A stretch of DNA of 56,871 nucleotides from Alphaproteobacteria bacterium (GCA_016869595.1 VGDT01000020.1:1-56871), one strand, 5' to 3'; positions 37,150 through 45,673 are shown, counted from the stretch's first letter. A program made the numbers and translations. Notes: a model not told the origin generated them from the letters alone.

Positions 37150-37293
37150 GTCATTCCCGACGCGCGTTTGCCGCCCATCGATGTCATTCCCGACGCGCGC
37201 TTTGCGCGCGATCGGGAATCCAGACTCCTAACAAACGTCCTTGAATGTTGCCCTGGATTCCCGGTCAGTCCTTCGGCCTGCCGGGAATGACAC
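37150..37293. repeat. Compound dispersed palindromic repeat between ispDF and arfB
   Basis: Two direct copies beginning GTCATTCCCGACGCGCG start at 37150 and 37183. A right-hand portion ends at 37293 with GCCGGGAATGACAC, which closes the palindrome. The last 24 bases (37270-37293) are the exact reverse complement of 3368-3391, so both sites carry the same repeat family in opposite orientation. No coding sequence is evident in this gap. Confidence 0.75.
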
Positions 37294-37404
37294 CGAAGTC
37301 GCGCCTGCGCCCACGAGTGTCTCCTCTTCGCTCCGATCGCAAGCGCAGCGCCGCCTGCAGGGCGCGATCTGCTATAAAGCCGCCTCACAAAGCCGAGGGC
37401 AGCC

Positions 37405-37830
37405 ATGATCCGCGTGACCGAAAGAATCGCGCTCCACGATTGGGAGATCGTGGAGGAATTCGCGCGCGCCTCCGGTCCCGGCGGACAGAATGTGCAGAAG
37501 GTCGAAACGGCGGTTCGGCTGCGCTTCGACGTCCGTAACTCGCCCAGCCTGCCGGATGAGGTGAAGGCGCGGCTCGCGCGACTCGCCGGCCGGCGCTTGA
37601 CCAAGGAAGGCGTGGTCCTGATCGAGGCGCGCCGCTACCGTACGCAAGAACGCAACCGCGCCGACGCGCTCGAACGTCTCGTGGCGCTGATCCGTGCCGC
37701 CGCCGAACCTCCCCCGCCGCCGCGCAAGAAAACCCGGCCGACGCTTGCGTCAAAACTCAGGCGGCTTGCCGGCAAGAAGCAGCGCGGCGACGTAAAGGCG
37801 CTGCGCGCCAAACCGACAGGCAATTTATGA
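37405..37830 (+). CDS. arfB: Alternative ribosome-rescue factor ArfB (peptidyl-tRNA hydrolase)
   Basis: ArfB (YaeJ) enters stalled ribosomes lacking an A-site codon and hydrolyses peptidyl-tRNA. The 141-residue protein has the release-factor GGQ motif (ASGPGGQNVQKVETAVRLRF, GGQ at 26-28). It lacks codon-recognition domains and ends in a Lys/Arg-rich tail (about residues 105-135) that occupies the mRNA channel in known family members. The ATG at 37405 follows a dispersed repeat by about 110 bp. It lies between ispDF and cinA, a place where many relatives have nothing, and is transcribed in the same direction as both. Confidence 0.93.
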   Translation: MIRVTERIALHDWEIVEEFARASGPGGQNVQKVETAVRLRFDVRNSPSLPDEVKARLARLAGRRLTKEGVVLIEARRYRTQERNRADALERLVALIRAAAEPPPPPRKKTRPTLASKLRRLAGKKQRGDVKALRAKPTGNL

Positions 37831-37832
37831 AT

Positions 37833-37885
37833 AACGTAATCATCATTTACGAGATACGTAATGGATAATAATACGGCATACGTAA
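37833..37885 (+). promoter_or_regulatory. Cluster of ACGTAA/TTTACG motifs with TACGTA palindromes over the cinA start
   Basis: ACGTAA occurs at 37834-37839, TTTACG at 37846-37851, and TACGTAA at 37855-37861 and 37879-37885. The two palindromic TACGTA cores are 24 bases apart and flank the cinA ATG at 37861. The block is AT-rich relative to its surroundings. It looks like an operator, but no regulator is assignable. Confidence 0.35.
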
Positions 37886-38370
37886 AAGCTAATACACTCC
37901 TTGACGACGCTCGCGCCAAGAGCTTGCGTTTGGCGATGGCCGAATCCTGCACCGGCGGGCTCATCGCCGCGGCGCTCACCGAAATCGCCGGCGCTTCGGA
38001 CGTGTTCGACCGCGGCTTCGTCACCTACTCCAACGCCGCCAAATGCGAGATGCTGGGCGTTCCCAAGGAACTGATCGCAGCGCATGGCGCCGTGAGCGCA
38101 GAGGCCGCGCGCGCGATGGCGCTCGGCGCGATCGATCGATCCGCGGCGGACGTCGCGGTTGCGGTCACGGGCATCGCAGGACCTGGCGGCGGATCGCCGA
38201 AAAAGCCGGTGGGGCTCGTTTATTTCGCCTGCGCCCGCCGCGGCGGCGATGTCTCTCTTATCGAGCGGCGCTATGGGTCGCTCTCTCGCGCCGAAATCCG
38301 CGCCGCCTCCGTCCTGCAAGCGCTGGACATGATGATCGAAGCCGTCAACGCTGTTCAGCGACGGCCGTAA
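37861..38370 (+). CDS. CinA C-terminal-domain protein, nicotinamide-nucleotide amidase
   Basis: This 169-residue stand-alone CinA_C (PncC-type) protein deamidates NMN to nicotinic acid mononucleotide in pyridine-nucleotide salvage. The conserved LRLAMAESCTGGLIAAALTE, GFVTYSNAAKCEMLGVP and VAVTGIAGPGGGSPKKPVGL blocks contain the catalytic Ser/Lys residues of the family. The N-terminal CinA domain is absent, as in many proteobacteria. The ATG at 37861 is embedded in an AT-rich motif cluster and has only a weak ribosome-binding site. Its 3' end overlaps the convergent ratA-like gene by 16 bases. Confidence 0.9.
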   Translation: MDNNTAYVKANTLLDDARAKSLRLAMAESCTGGLIAAALTEIAGASDVFDRGFVTYSNAAKCEMLGVPKELIAAHGAVSAEAARAMALGAIDRSAADVAVAVTGIAGPGGGSPKKPVGLVYFACARRGGDVSLIERRYGSLSRAEIRAASVLQALDMMIEAVNAVQRRP

Positions 38371-38825
38371 ACCTCGTCCGCGCGTTTGGCGAAGGCGTCC
38401 GCATATTTATGGAACGCCCTGTCGAACATCGCGCCCATCAGCAGGCCCAGCGCCGCGCTCTTGAATTCATAGGCGATGAAAAAATCGACCGTTGACTTGG
38501 ACGCCGCGCCGCTCGCTCCCGGCTCGTCGCGAAAGGTCCAGCGATTGTCGAGCTTGCGAAACGGTCCTTCGGTACACTCGACCCTGATGTCCAGTTTGTT
38601 GGAGTCGCAGCAGACGCGGCTCACATAGCGCTCACAGATCGCTTTGAAGCCGACCTGCATCTCGACGAACAACAGCTCGACCCCCGGCGCGATTTCCGAC
38701 CGGCGGCGGATTCGGATGGCCTCGCAGAGCGGCACAAACTTCGGATAGGATTCGACGTCACAGACCAGCGCGAACATTTCTTGGGCGGTGTGGGGCACAT
38801 GGCGACGGTTGCGGAAACTCTTCAT
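38355..38825 (-). CDS. RatA/Coq10-like SRPBCC (START-fold) protein
   Basis: This 156-residue helix-grip-fold protein opens with VPHTAQEMFALVCDVESYPK and FVPLCEAIRI, followed by VGFKAICERYVSRV, FRKLDNRWTF and VDFFIAYEFKSAALGLLMGA, the pattern of the Coq10/RatA group. Eukaryotic Coq10 binds ubiquinone. In E. coli RatA was described as a ribosome-associated toxin, and the bacterial role is debated. In Rhizobiales this gene normally sits between lipA and cinA. That order is kept here, with a hypothetical gene intervening. The start is the ATG at 38825, and its stop lies within cinA. Confidence 0.88.
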   Translation of the reverse strand: MKSFRNRRHVPHTAQEMFALVCDVESYPKFVPLCEAIRIRRRSEIAPGVELLFVEMQVGFKAICERYVSRVCCDSNKLDIRVECTEGPFRKLDNRWTFRDEPGASGAASKSTVDFFIAYEFKSAALGLLMGAMFDRAFHKYADAFAKRADEVYGRR

Positions 38826-38961
38826 GAGCCGAAGCTTCTAATTCATTGACGGTGGCGGCAAAAGCCGACCTTACACGCGGCCGGAACAATCGCGCCGGAG
38901 AGCAGTTCTGTCGACGAGTTCTGGCGGCTCCTGATAGGCGCAGCATTGCAGGGAGGACACC

Positions 38962-39456
38962 ATGGCGGATAAATCGAATTTCTCGGCCGACGAATGGAAG
39001 AAAGTTTTGGAATCGCCGCTGCTTGCCGGCTTCGCGGTCAGCGCCGGGGACCCCAGCGGCTTCATCGGGACGTTGCAGGAGGGGTTCGCCAGCGCCAAGG
39101 CTTTGGCCGCCGCCAAGTCAGATCCGAAAGCGGATGCGCTGATCAAGGCGGTCGTCAATGATCTTTTAACGCCGGAGGGACGCATGGCCGCCCGTGACGG
39201 CGTGAAGGGCGTGGTGGACGGCGCCAAGGTGGACGAATTCAAGGACCGTGCGCTCGGCGAGTTGCGCCGCACCGCCTCGATTCTCGATTCCAAGGCGCCC
39301 AATGAGTCGAAGGCCTTCAAGAACTGGCTCAACCATATCGCCAATCTGGTGGCTGAAGCCGGAGTCGAAGGCGGCTTTTTGGGCTTTGGCGGCGTGAAGG
39401 TCACCGACGCCGAACGCGCCACTCTGGCTGAAATCTCCACGGCGCTTGGGGCTTAA
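38962..39456 (+). CDS. Conserved-looking hypothetical protein, soluble
   Basis: This 164-residue, mostly helical, cytosolic protein has FSADEWKKVLESPLLAGFAV at the N-terminus, AMAARDGVKGVVDG-like Ala/Lys/Asp-rich helices in the middle and LVAEAGVEGGFLGFGGVKVT near the C-terminus. GGGAGGA lies six bases before the ATG, a strong ribosome-binding site. No catalytic motif or named domain is recognised. It sits between divergent ratA-like and convergent lipA genes and is a probable single-gene transcript ending at a GC-rich repeat. Confidence 0.7.
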   Translation: MADKSNFSADEWKKVLESPLLAGFAVSAGDPSGFIGTLQEGFASAKALAAAKSDPKADALIKAVVNDLLTPEGRMAARDGVKGVVDGAKVDEFKDRALGELRRTASILDSKAPNESKAFKNWLNHIANLVAEAGVEGGFLGFGGVKVTDAERATLAEISTALGA

Positions 39457-39469
39457 TCGAGCTTCCGCA

Positions 39470-39598
39470 CTACCTCCCCCTTTGCGGTGAGCTCGCTGAG
39501 CGGGGTGGGGTTGGTCTCCAAACCAGCGCGCTCACCCCACCCGGTTCGCTCCGCGAACCACCCCTCCCCGTCTCAAGGGGAGGGATTGCGCCCCTCCT
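39470..39598. repeat. GC-rich palindromic intergenic repeat between convergent genes
   Basis: The block contains GGTGAGCTCGCTGAGCGGGG near the left end, partly mirrored by AGCGCGCTCACCCCACCC. A second hairpin (CCTCCCC, seven-base loop, GGGGAGG) lies near the right end, at about 39566-39586. It lies between the convergent hypothetical gene and lipA, so it may act as a bidirectional terminator. It resembles dispersed repeats common in rhizobial genomes. No other copy is in the window. Confidence 0.6.
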
Positions 39599-39601
39599 GC
39601 G

Positions 39602-40582
39602 TTACCGCGCGGCCTGGAGCCGCCGCCGCGCCTCGCGCAGCTTGGCGAAATCGTCGCCAGCATGGTGCGACGAGCGGGTCAGCGGCGATGACGCGACATA
39701 AAGAAAGCCCTTGGCGTAGGCGAGCGTCTTATAGGAGTCGAACTCCTCTGGCGTCACGAAGCGGTCAATGGCGTGGTGCTTGCGCGTCGGCTGGAGATAT
39801 TGGCCGATCGTGATGAAGTCGACGTCGGCGGAACGCATGTCGTCCATCACCTGCATCACTTCGATGCGGCTCTCCCCAAGCCCCACCATGATGCCGGACT
39901 TAGTGAAAAGCGACGGGTTCAGCTCCTTGGCGCGCTGAAGCAGCCGCAGCGAGTGGAAATAGCGCGCGCCGGGCCGGACAGTGACATAGAGCGACGGCAC
40001 GGTCTCGAGATTATGGTTGAAGACGTCGGGCCCCGCTTCGACCACCCGCTCCAGCGCTCCAGGCTTTCTCGGGAAGTCTGGAGTCAGCACCTCGATTGTC
40101 GTTTGCGGACAGGCCGAACGGATGGCGGCGATGGTTTCGGCGAAATGGCCCGCGCCGCCGTCATCGAGATCGTCGCGATCGACCGAAGTGACGACGACAT
40201 GCGAGAGGCCGAGTGCGCGCGTGGCGTCCGCCACCCTCCCCGGCTCGGTCGGATCGAGCAGCGTCGGCAGACCGGTGGCGACATTGCAAAACGCGCAGGC
40301 GCGCGTGCAGATCTCGCCCATGATCATGAAGGTCGCGTGCTTCTTCTCCCAGCATTCGCCGATGTTGGGACAAGCGGCCTCCTGACAGACCGTTGCAAGG
40401 CCGGCGTCCTTTAAGAGCCCGCTCGTCTCCGCCCAGGCCTTCGAGCCTGGCGCTTTTACCCTGATCCAAGGCGGCTTGCGCAGGATGGGCGTATCGGGCC
40501 TGCCCGCTTTTTCGGGATGACGGATAGGCGACGCCGCCCGCTTCTTCCGGGGATCGTCGTTCAAGAGATCGAGAACGGTCAA
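39602..40582 (-). CDS. lipA: Lipoyl synthase
   Basis: This radical-SAM enzyme inserts two sulfurs into octanoyl groups on lipoyl domains. The 326-residue protein has the auxiliary cluster motif [12 protein letters not shown] (C66, C71, C77) and the radical-SAM motif CTRACAFC (C92, C96, C99), followed by [20 protein letters not shown] and the C-terminal [11 protein letters not shown] with the conserved Arg-Ser-Ser. The start is a TTG at 40582. There is no Met before the conserved region, and GAGGAG lies rather far upstream. A small membrane-protein gene precedes it by 36 bp on the same strand and may share its transcript. Confidence 0.96.
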   Translation of the reverse strand: MTVLDLLNDDPRKKRAASPIRHPEKAGRPDTPILRKPPWIRVKAPGSKAWAETSGLLKDAGLATVCQEAACPNIGECWEKKHATFMIMGEICTRACAFCNVATGLPTLLDPTEPGRVADATRALGLSHVVVTSVDRDDLDDGGAGHFAETIAAIRSACPQTTIEVLTPDFPRKPGALERVVEAGPDVFNHNLETVPSLYVTVRPGARYFHSLRLLQRAKELNPSLFTKSGIMVGLGESRIEVMQVMDDMRSADVDFITIGQYLQPTRKHHAIDRFVTPEEFDSYKTLAYAKGFLYVASSPLTRSSHHAGDDFAKLREARRRLQAAR

Positions 40583-40618
40583 AGGCAGAGAGACTCCTCT
40601 CCCACCAAGCTAGGCGCA

Positions 40619-40936
40619 TCAAGGACGAACGGCAATGTGGGCCGGGCCATGGAAATGCCTCAGCGCGCGCCAGGCGAGGCAGAACAGCGCCGCGCCGATC
40701 GCGCCTGCGATCAATACTGGGTCGGCGCCGCGTTGGCCGACGCCGGCGCCAACCGCGAACTCGGCGGCAAGCCACGCCCCCGTGACGGCCGCCAGCAGCA
40801 AAGCGCCTGACTGGACGTCCACACGCGAGAGCTTCGTCGCGCACCACCCGATCGCGCCGCTGATGAACAGCAGGGCGAGGAATTGCGCATTGGGCGCGCC
40901 GATGAAGGCGGCCGCAGTGGAGAGCGTCGCGTCCAT
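40619..40936 (-). CDS. Small multi-pass membrane protein, hypothetical
   Basis: This 105-residue protein has three hydrophobic segments (about residues 14-32, 45-65 and 72-92) and ends in a His/Arg-rich tail (RALRHFHGPAHIAVRP). GGGAGA lies a few bases before the ATG at 40936. An open frame continues 47 codons upstream but crosses an AT-rich region and is not favoured. I recognise no named family. Its position just upstream of lipA does not suggest a function. Confidence 0.65.
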   Translation of the reverse strand: MDATLSTAAAFIGAPNAQFLALLFISGAIGWCATKLSRVDVQSGALLLAAVTGAWLAAEFAVGAGVGQRGADPVLIAGAIGAALFCLAWRALRHFHGPAHIAVRP

Positions 40937-41075
40937 GGATGTCTCCCGCGAGTAGGGAAAGGTTGCAACTTTACGCTGATGGCCGCTCAACGAACTTGGC
41001 GGTTTTTTGTTCCAAACGCTCCACAGGAAAAAGTTCAGACTGAGCGCGCCCACGCTGATGAAGTACAAAAATATC

Positions 41076-41117
41076 ATAAGTTACATAAACTTATAACTTA
41101 AAGTTATAGCTTAAGTT
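41076..41117. promoter_or_regulatory. AT-rich cluster of alternating TAAGTT/AACTTA repeats
   Basis: Within 42 bases the words TAAGTT, AACTTA, TAACTT and AAGTTA follow one another in alternating orientation, including the perfect inverted pair ATAACTT-A-AAGTTAT. The block lies between the dnaE stop (41127) and the small membrane-protein gene (start 40936), both minus strand. It could be an operator for the latter or a weak dnaE terminator. Confidence 0.4.
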
Positions 41118-41126
41118 GAAATCGCG

Positions 41127-44100
41127 TCAAAGATACTCGACCTCCAACACGCCGGGTATGGCGCGCAGCGCCCCCGCGACTTCCGGATTGACCGAATAGC
41201 CCCCAGGCAAGCGAATTTCGATCTCCTCCTGTCCCGCTTCGCGCTTCAGAAGGATCGACACCTCGCCTTCGCCTCGTCCGCTTAGCCGCATCTTGATCCT
41301 GTCGAGCGGCCCCTCGCCGCTGACGACGACGCGCAGCCCCTTCTGCGCACGCGCCGCTGCAGCCGCCAAAGGTTCGACCGTAACGATGCGCGCGCGAACG
41401 TCCTCGCCCTCGACAGCCGCAGAAAGGGTGACGAGAACCGCTGCGCCCTTCTCCAAGAGATCGCGGTATTGCGTGAGCCCTTCCTGGAAGAGGATCGCCT
41501 CATATTGGCCGCTCACGTCCGAAAGCTGCACGATGCCCATTTTGGAGCCGGATTTCGTCCGCTTCTCGGAGCGGTCGAGCACCACGGCGGCGAGCCGGCC
41601 CGCGGTCGCCCCGCGCTTGACCGAGGCCGCGAATTCGCTCCAGCGCGACACGCGCAGCTTCGGCAAAAGCCCAGCGTAAGCGTCGAGGGGATGGCCTGAA
41701 AGGAAAAAGCCAGCGGCCTCATACTCGCGCCGTAACGTCTCCGCCGCCGGCCAGGGCGGCGTTTTTGGAACCGCGAGATCAGCCGGCTCGGCTTCGCCGA
41801 ATAGCGCGTTTTGTCCGACCTGCCGATCATCGGCATGCCGGTTGGCGGCGGCCAGCATCGGCTCGATTGCGGCGAAGGCTTTGGCCCGATTGGGTTCGAC
41901 CTCGTCGAAGGCGCCGCAGGCCGCAAGGCTTTCGAGCGTCTTTTTATTCACTTCACGGGGATTCAGTCGCCTCGCGACATCGGCGAGACTGGCAAAGCGT
42001 CGGTCTCCCCGCGAGCGCACGAGGGACTCGGCTTGCGCTTCGCCGACGCCCTTGATCGCCGAAAGGGCGTAGCGGATCGCGAGCCTGCCGTCGGCGCCGC
42101 GCGCAACGTCGAAATCGACCCCCGAATGATTGATCGACGGCGGTTCAACGGCGATGCCCATTCGCCGAGCTTCGTCACGAAACTCGGAGAGCTTGTCGGT
42201 CTGGCTCTTGTCGAAGGTCATTGAGGCGGCGAGGAACTCCGCTGGATAATGCGTCTTGAACCAAGCGGTCTGATAAGCGATCAGCGCATAGGCCGCCGCA
42301 TGGCTTTTGTTGAAGCCATAATCGGCGAATTTCGCCAGCAGGTCGAAGATTTCATTGGCCTTCTGCTTCGTGAGCCGCCGCTCCACCGCTCCGCTGACGA
42401 AGCGGTCGCGCTGAGCGGCCATCTCCGCCTTGATCTTCTTGCCCATGGCGCGACGCAGATTATCGGCCTCGCCCAGCGAGTAGCCGGAGAGGACCTGAGC
42501 GATCTGCATCACCTGCTCCTGGTATATGATGACGCCGAAGGTCTCCTTCAGAATGGGCTCGATCGCCGGATGAATATAGTCGGGCTCTTCGTCTCCGAGT
42601 TTGACCGCGCAGTAGGTGGGGATATTGGCCATCGGTCCAGGGCGATAGAGCGCCACGAGCGCGATGATGTCCTCGAAGCGGTCGGCGTGCATTTCGACAA
42701 GCGCCTTGCGCATGCCGGCGCTTTCCAGCTGGAACACCCCGACCGTCTCGCCGCGGCCGAGCAGCGCATAGGTCGCCGGATCGTCGAGCGGGACTTTTGC
42801 GAGATCGAAATCGGGATCTCGCCGGCGCGCCAGCGCGCTCGCCGTCGCAAGCACGGTGAGCGTCTTCAGTCCAAGAAAGTCGAATTTGATCAGTCCCGCC
42901 GGCTCGACCCATTTCATATTGAACTGAGTTGCCGGCATATCGGACTTAGGATCGCGATAAAGTGGCGTCACCTCATGCAGCGGCCGATCGCCGATGACGA
43001 CGCCGGCGGCGTGGGTCGAGGCGTTGGAATACAACCCTTCAAGCGAGCCGGCGATTTTGAAGAGACGGCTGACGCGCTCGTCCTCTTCAACGGCCTCGCG
43101 CAACTTCTGCTCGCTCGCCAGCGCCTCGGCGAGGGTGACCGGCTTCGCCGGATTTTGCGGAACGAGCTTGGCGAGCTTGTCGACCTGCCCGAGCGGCATT
43201 TCGAGCACGCGGCCGACGCTGCGCAGGACGCCGCGCGCCAAAAATGAGCCGAAGGTGATGATCTGCGCGACGCGGTCCGCGCCATAGCGGCGCCTCACAT
43301 AGTCGATGACCTCGCCGCGGCGCGTCTGGCAGAAATCGATGTCGAAGTCCGGCATCGAGTTGCGCTCTGGGTTCAGGAAGCGCTCGAAAAAGAGGCCGAA
43401 GCGGACGGGATCGAGGTCGGTGATGGTGAGCGCATAGGCGACAAGCGAACCTGCCCCCGAACCGCGGCCGGGGCCGACGGGGATTCCCTGCAACTTCGCG
43501 AATTTGATGAAGTCCGAGACGATGAGGAAGTAACCTGGAAAGCGCATCTTCTCGATGACGGAAAGTTCGAAGTGGAGTCGTGCGGCGTATTCTTCGCGCG
43601 TCCGGCCCTCCGCCGGCCCATGGGCGGCGAGGCGCTGCTCCAGTCCTTCGGTCGCCTGACAGCGCAGCTCTTGCGCCTCGATCTCGTCGAGAGAATGCGC
43701 GTCTCGCGTCTCCTGAACGAAGCGCGGCATGATCGGCTTGCGGGTCTGCGGCCTGAAGCTGACGCGGCGCGCAATCTCCAGCGTGTTGGCGGTCGCCTCT
43801 TCGAGATCGGCGAAAAGCGCGCACATTTCCGCGCGGGTTTTGAAGTAATGCTCGGGGGACACGCGCCGCCGCTCGTCTGCGCTCGTCACGGCGCCTTCGG
43901 CGATACACAGCAGCGCATCATGGGCTTCGAAATCGGCGGGCTGCGCGAAGTAGGGCTCATTTGTCGCAACAAGCGGCAGACCGCGGCGATAGGCGAGGTC
44001 GAGCAACTGCGGCTCAACCTCCCGCTCGGACGGCAAATTGTGTCGCTGGATTTCGACATAAAGCCGGTCGCCATAGAGACGTTCGAGCGCGGCGAGGCGC

Positions 44101-44588
44101 GCGCGCGCTTGCTCCGGCCTGCCCTCCGCCAGGGCGCGGTCTAACGCGCCATCCGGTCCGCCCGTCAGCGCGATCAACTCGTCCGCGTCGGCGCCGAGCG
44201 CGTCAAGAGATAGATGCGGCTCGTCGCCTTGCTCGGTATCGAGAAAGGCGCGCGAGGCGATTCGCATGAGATTGCGGTAGCCCGTCTCGGTCTTGGCGAG
44301 GAGCACGATGTTGGCGAAGCGATCGTCTCTCGCCGCGCCTGCCCCGCCCTTGCCATCACCGAAATCGACGCGAAGCTGCGCGCCAGCGATCGGCTGAATT
44401 CCTGCCTTCGCGGACTTTTCCGAAAATTCGAGCGCGGCGAAGAGATTGTTGGTGTCGGTTACGGCGAGCGCCGGCTGTTGATCGCGCGCCGCCAGGTCGA
44501 TGAGCTTGCCAAGCGTCAGCGCGCCCTCACGCAGCGAATAGGCGGTGTGGACATGCAGATGAATGAAGCCGGCTTCAGCGGCTGGCAT
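41127..44588 (-). CDS. dnaE: DNA polymerase III alpha subunit (DnaE1)
   Basis: This is the replicative polymerase catalytic subunit. The 1153-residue protein has the N-terminal PHP domain (FIHLHVHTAYSLREGALTLG), then the C-family polymerase palm with the catalytic PDFDIDFCQTRRGEV and the third Asp in GLIKFDFLGLKTL. It also has VGPGRGSGAGSLVAYAL and helix-hairpin-helix/OB regions near the C-terminus (LAAVVLDRSEKRTKSGSKMG). The length fits DnaE1 rather than DnaE2/ImuC. The start is the ATG at 44588 with a weak AGGCG site. It stands as a single gene. Confidence 0.97.
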   Translation of the reverse strand: MPAAEAGFIHLHVHTAYSLREGALTLGKLIDLAARDQQPALAVTDTNNLFAALEFSEKSAKAGIQPIAGAQLRVDFGDGKGGAGAARDDRFANIVLLAKTETGYRNLMRIASRAFLDTEQGDEPHLSLDALGADADELIALTGGPDGALDRALAEGRPEQARARLAALERLYGDRLYVEIQRHNLPSEREVEPQLLDLAYRRGLPLVATNEPYFAQPADFEAHDALLCIAEGAVTSADERRRVSPEHYFKTRAEMCALFADLEEATANTLEIARRVSFRPQTRKPIMPRFVQETRDAHSLDEIEAQELRCQATEGLEQRLAAHGPAEGRTREEYAARLHFELSVIEKMRFPGYFLIVSDFIKFAKLQGIPVGPGRGSGAGSLVAYALTITDLDPVRFGLFFERFLNPERNSMPDFDIDFCQTRRGEVIDYVRRRYGADRVAQIITFGSFLARGVLRSVGRVLEMPLGQVDKLAKLVPQNPAKPVTLAEALASEQKLREAVEEDERVSRLFKIAGSLEGLYSNASTHAAGVVIGDRPLHEVTPLYRDPKSDMPATQFNMKWVEPAGLIKFDFLGLKTLTVLATASALARRRDPDFDLAKVPLDDPATYALLGRGETVGVFQLESAGMRKALVEMHADRFEDIIALVALYRPGPMANIPTYCAVKLGDEEPDYIHPAIEPILKETFGVIIYQEQVMQIAQVLSGYSLGEADNLRRAMGKKIKAEMAAQRDRFVSGAVERRLTKQKANEIFDLLAKFADYGFNKSHAAAYALIAYQTAWFKTHYPAEFLAASMTFDKSQTDKLSEFRDEARRMGIAVEPPSINHSGVDFDVARGADGRLAIRYALSAIKGVGEAQAESLVRSRGDRRFASLADVARRLNPREVNKKTLESLAACGAFDEVEPNRAKAFAAIEPMLAAANRHADDRQVGQNALFGEAEPADLAVPKTPPWPAAETLRREYEAAGFFLSGHPLDAYAGLLPKLRVSRWSEFAASVKRGATAGRLAAVVLDRSEKRTKSGSKMGIVQLSDVSGQYEAILFQEGLTQYRDLLEKGAAVLVTLSAAVEGEDVRARIVTVEPLAAAAARAQKGLRVVVSGEGPLDRIKMRLSGRGEGEVSILLKREAGQEEIEIRLPGGYSVNPEVAGALRAIPGVLEVEYL

Positions 44589-44741
44589 ATTCTGGCGCCT
44601 AGGGGTGGGGCGTGCGGATTCGAAATGAATTTTACAGTTTCGCGTCTCTTAGCGAAACTCCGCGCGCGGCCTCTTCCCCAGATTGCGCATGAAGCAGCGC
44701 CCCGCCTGATGGTTCAGGCCGGGGCCAGCATAAGCTCCCGC

Positions 44742-45065
44742 CTAAAACGTGAAGCGGCGAACGTCCACGCCATACTCGTTGAGGAGCCTGTGCATCGCGG
44801 GAGAAAGACGGACCACGCGAAAGGCTTTTTGATTGGAGCTGCAGTCGTTTCTCAGCCCGACATATTTGGCGTGGAGCGCGTTTGCTTCGCTCTCGCCGAC
44901 GCTCGAGCGCACCTGATCGATCACCATGCTCACTTCCGAGCCGTCATAGGTGCGGACCAGGGAACATCCGACCCGCAAATCCTCCGCAGACGCCGGAGAC
45001 AAGGGGACGCTCAAAACAAAAGCGCCAAACAACGCGCCGGCAAAAGCCAGCTTTTTGTGACTCAC
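44742..45065 (-). CDS. Small secreted hypothetical protein
   Basis: This 107-residue protein has a clear signal peptide (LAFAGALFGAFVLSVPLSPA, cleaved after about residue 27), so it is probably periplasmic. The mature part contains two cysteines (VGCSLVR and LRNDCSSNQ) that could form a disulfide. GTG is the start, with AGGAG seven bases upstream. No family is recognised. The gene is isolated between dnaE and the phasin gene. Confidence 0.7.
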   Translation of the reverse strand: MSHKKLAFAGALFGAFVLSVPLSPASAEDLRVGCSLVRTYDGSEVSMVIDQVRSSVGESEANALHAKYVGLRNDCSSNQKAFRVVRLSPAMHRLLNEYGVDVRRFTF

Positions 45066-45151
45066 GTGATTGCTCCTGAGGTAAAGTCGCCCGTTCCCGC
45101 TCGCTGGACAAAAGGTCTCAGCGAAAAGCGGCGAAACTGCGTTAAGCCGAA

Positions 45152-45181
45152 AGCCCGGCGGAGGCCCCGCCTCCCCGGGCT
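45152..45181 (-). terminator. Probable terminator of the phasin gene
   Basis: AGCCCGG at 45152-45158 pairs with CCGGGCT at 45175-45181, extended inward by GGAGG/CCTCC, and lies 40 bases after the phasin stop. Reading leftward, it is followed by only TTT CGGCTT, so the U-tract is weak. A factor-independent terminator is likely but not certain. Confidence 0.55.
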
Positions 45182-45221
45182 CAAAATCCTAGCCGCGTCG
45201 GACGAACGCTCTTAGCGCCTA

Positions 45222-45560
45222 TTACTCGGCGGGGCTGTAGGCTTTCGCCGCCGACTCGATCGGCTTGAAAACTTCCTTGGCGATCGAGGTATAGAGCTCG
45301 CCAATCTTCGTCGCTTCGGCGAGGAAGTCCTCATAGGTGCTCTTCGCGAAGTCCGACTGAAGCTGTAAGGCTTCGTCCAACTTCTTGACCGCAATCAGCT
45401 TTTCAGCAAGAACACGGCTCTTCTCGAAGGATTTCTTGGAATAGTCGGTGGTCTCGGCGGCAATGCTCTGCCAGCCTTTCGTCACCGCAGCGGCGGCGGC
45501 GGAAACGGCCTCGAACTGCTCTTTTCCGATCTTCTGAACGTTATCGAAGTTAGCTACCAT
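45222..45560 (-). CDS. Phasin family protein
   Basis: This 112-residue amphipathic helical protein coats polyhydroxyalkanoate granules. FEAVSAAAAAVTKGWQSIAA, then TTDYSKKSFEKSRVLAEKLI and SDFAKSTYEDFLAEATKIGE form the Phasin_2-type heptad-rich core. It starts at ATG 45560 (MVANFDNVQK). An upstream in-frame Met nine codons earlier is less family-like. Type II methanotrophs store PHB under nutrient limitation, so the gene fits the organism. Two TGC-N3-GCA palindromes lie about 75-110 bp upstream and may bind the regulator PhaR. Confidence 0.9.
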   Translation of the reverse strand: MVANFDNVQKIGKEQFEAVSAAAAAVTKGWQSIAAETTDYSKKSFEKSRVLAEKLIAVKKLDEALQLQSDFAKSTYEDFLAEATKIGELYTSIAKEVFKPIESAAKAYSPAE

Positions 45561-45631
45561 GGGTTCGCCCTCATGACTTTGGCGCAAAAGCGCCCAATGC
45601 GGCGCTATCGCCCGCTGACGATTGATTTATA

Positions 45632-45673
45632 TGCAATGCACAAAATAAAGTCAATCGAAATGTTGCGATGCAA
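45632..45673 (-). promoter_or_regulatory. Candidate PhaR-type operator pair upstream of the phasin gene
   Basis: TGC-AAT-GCA occurs at 45632-45640 and TTGC-GAT-GCAA at 45663-45673, with centres about 32 bases (three helical turns) apart. PhaR proteins of alphaproteobacteria bind TGC-rich palindromes of this spacing type before phasin genes. That the protein binds here is inferred. Confidence 0.45.
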
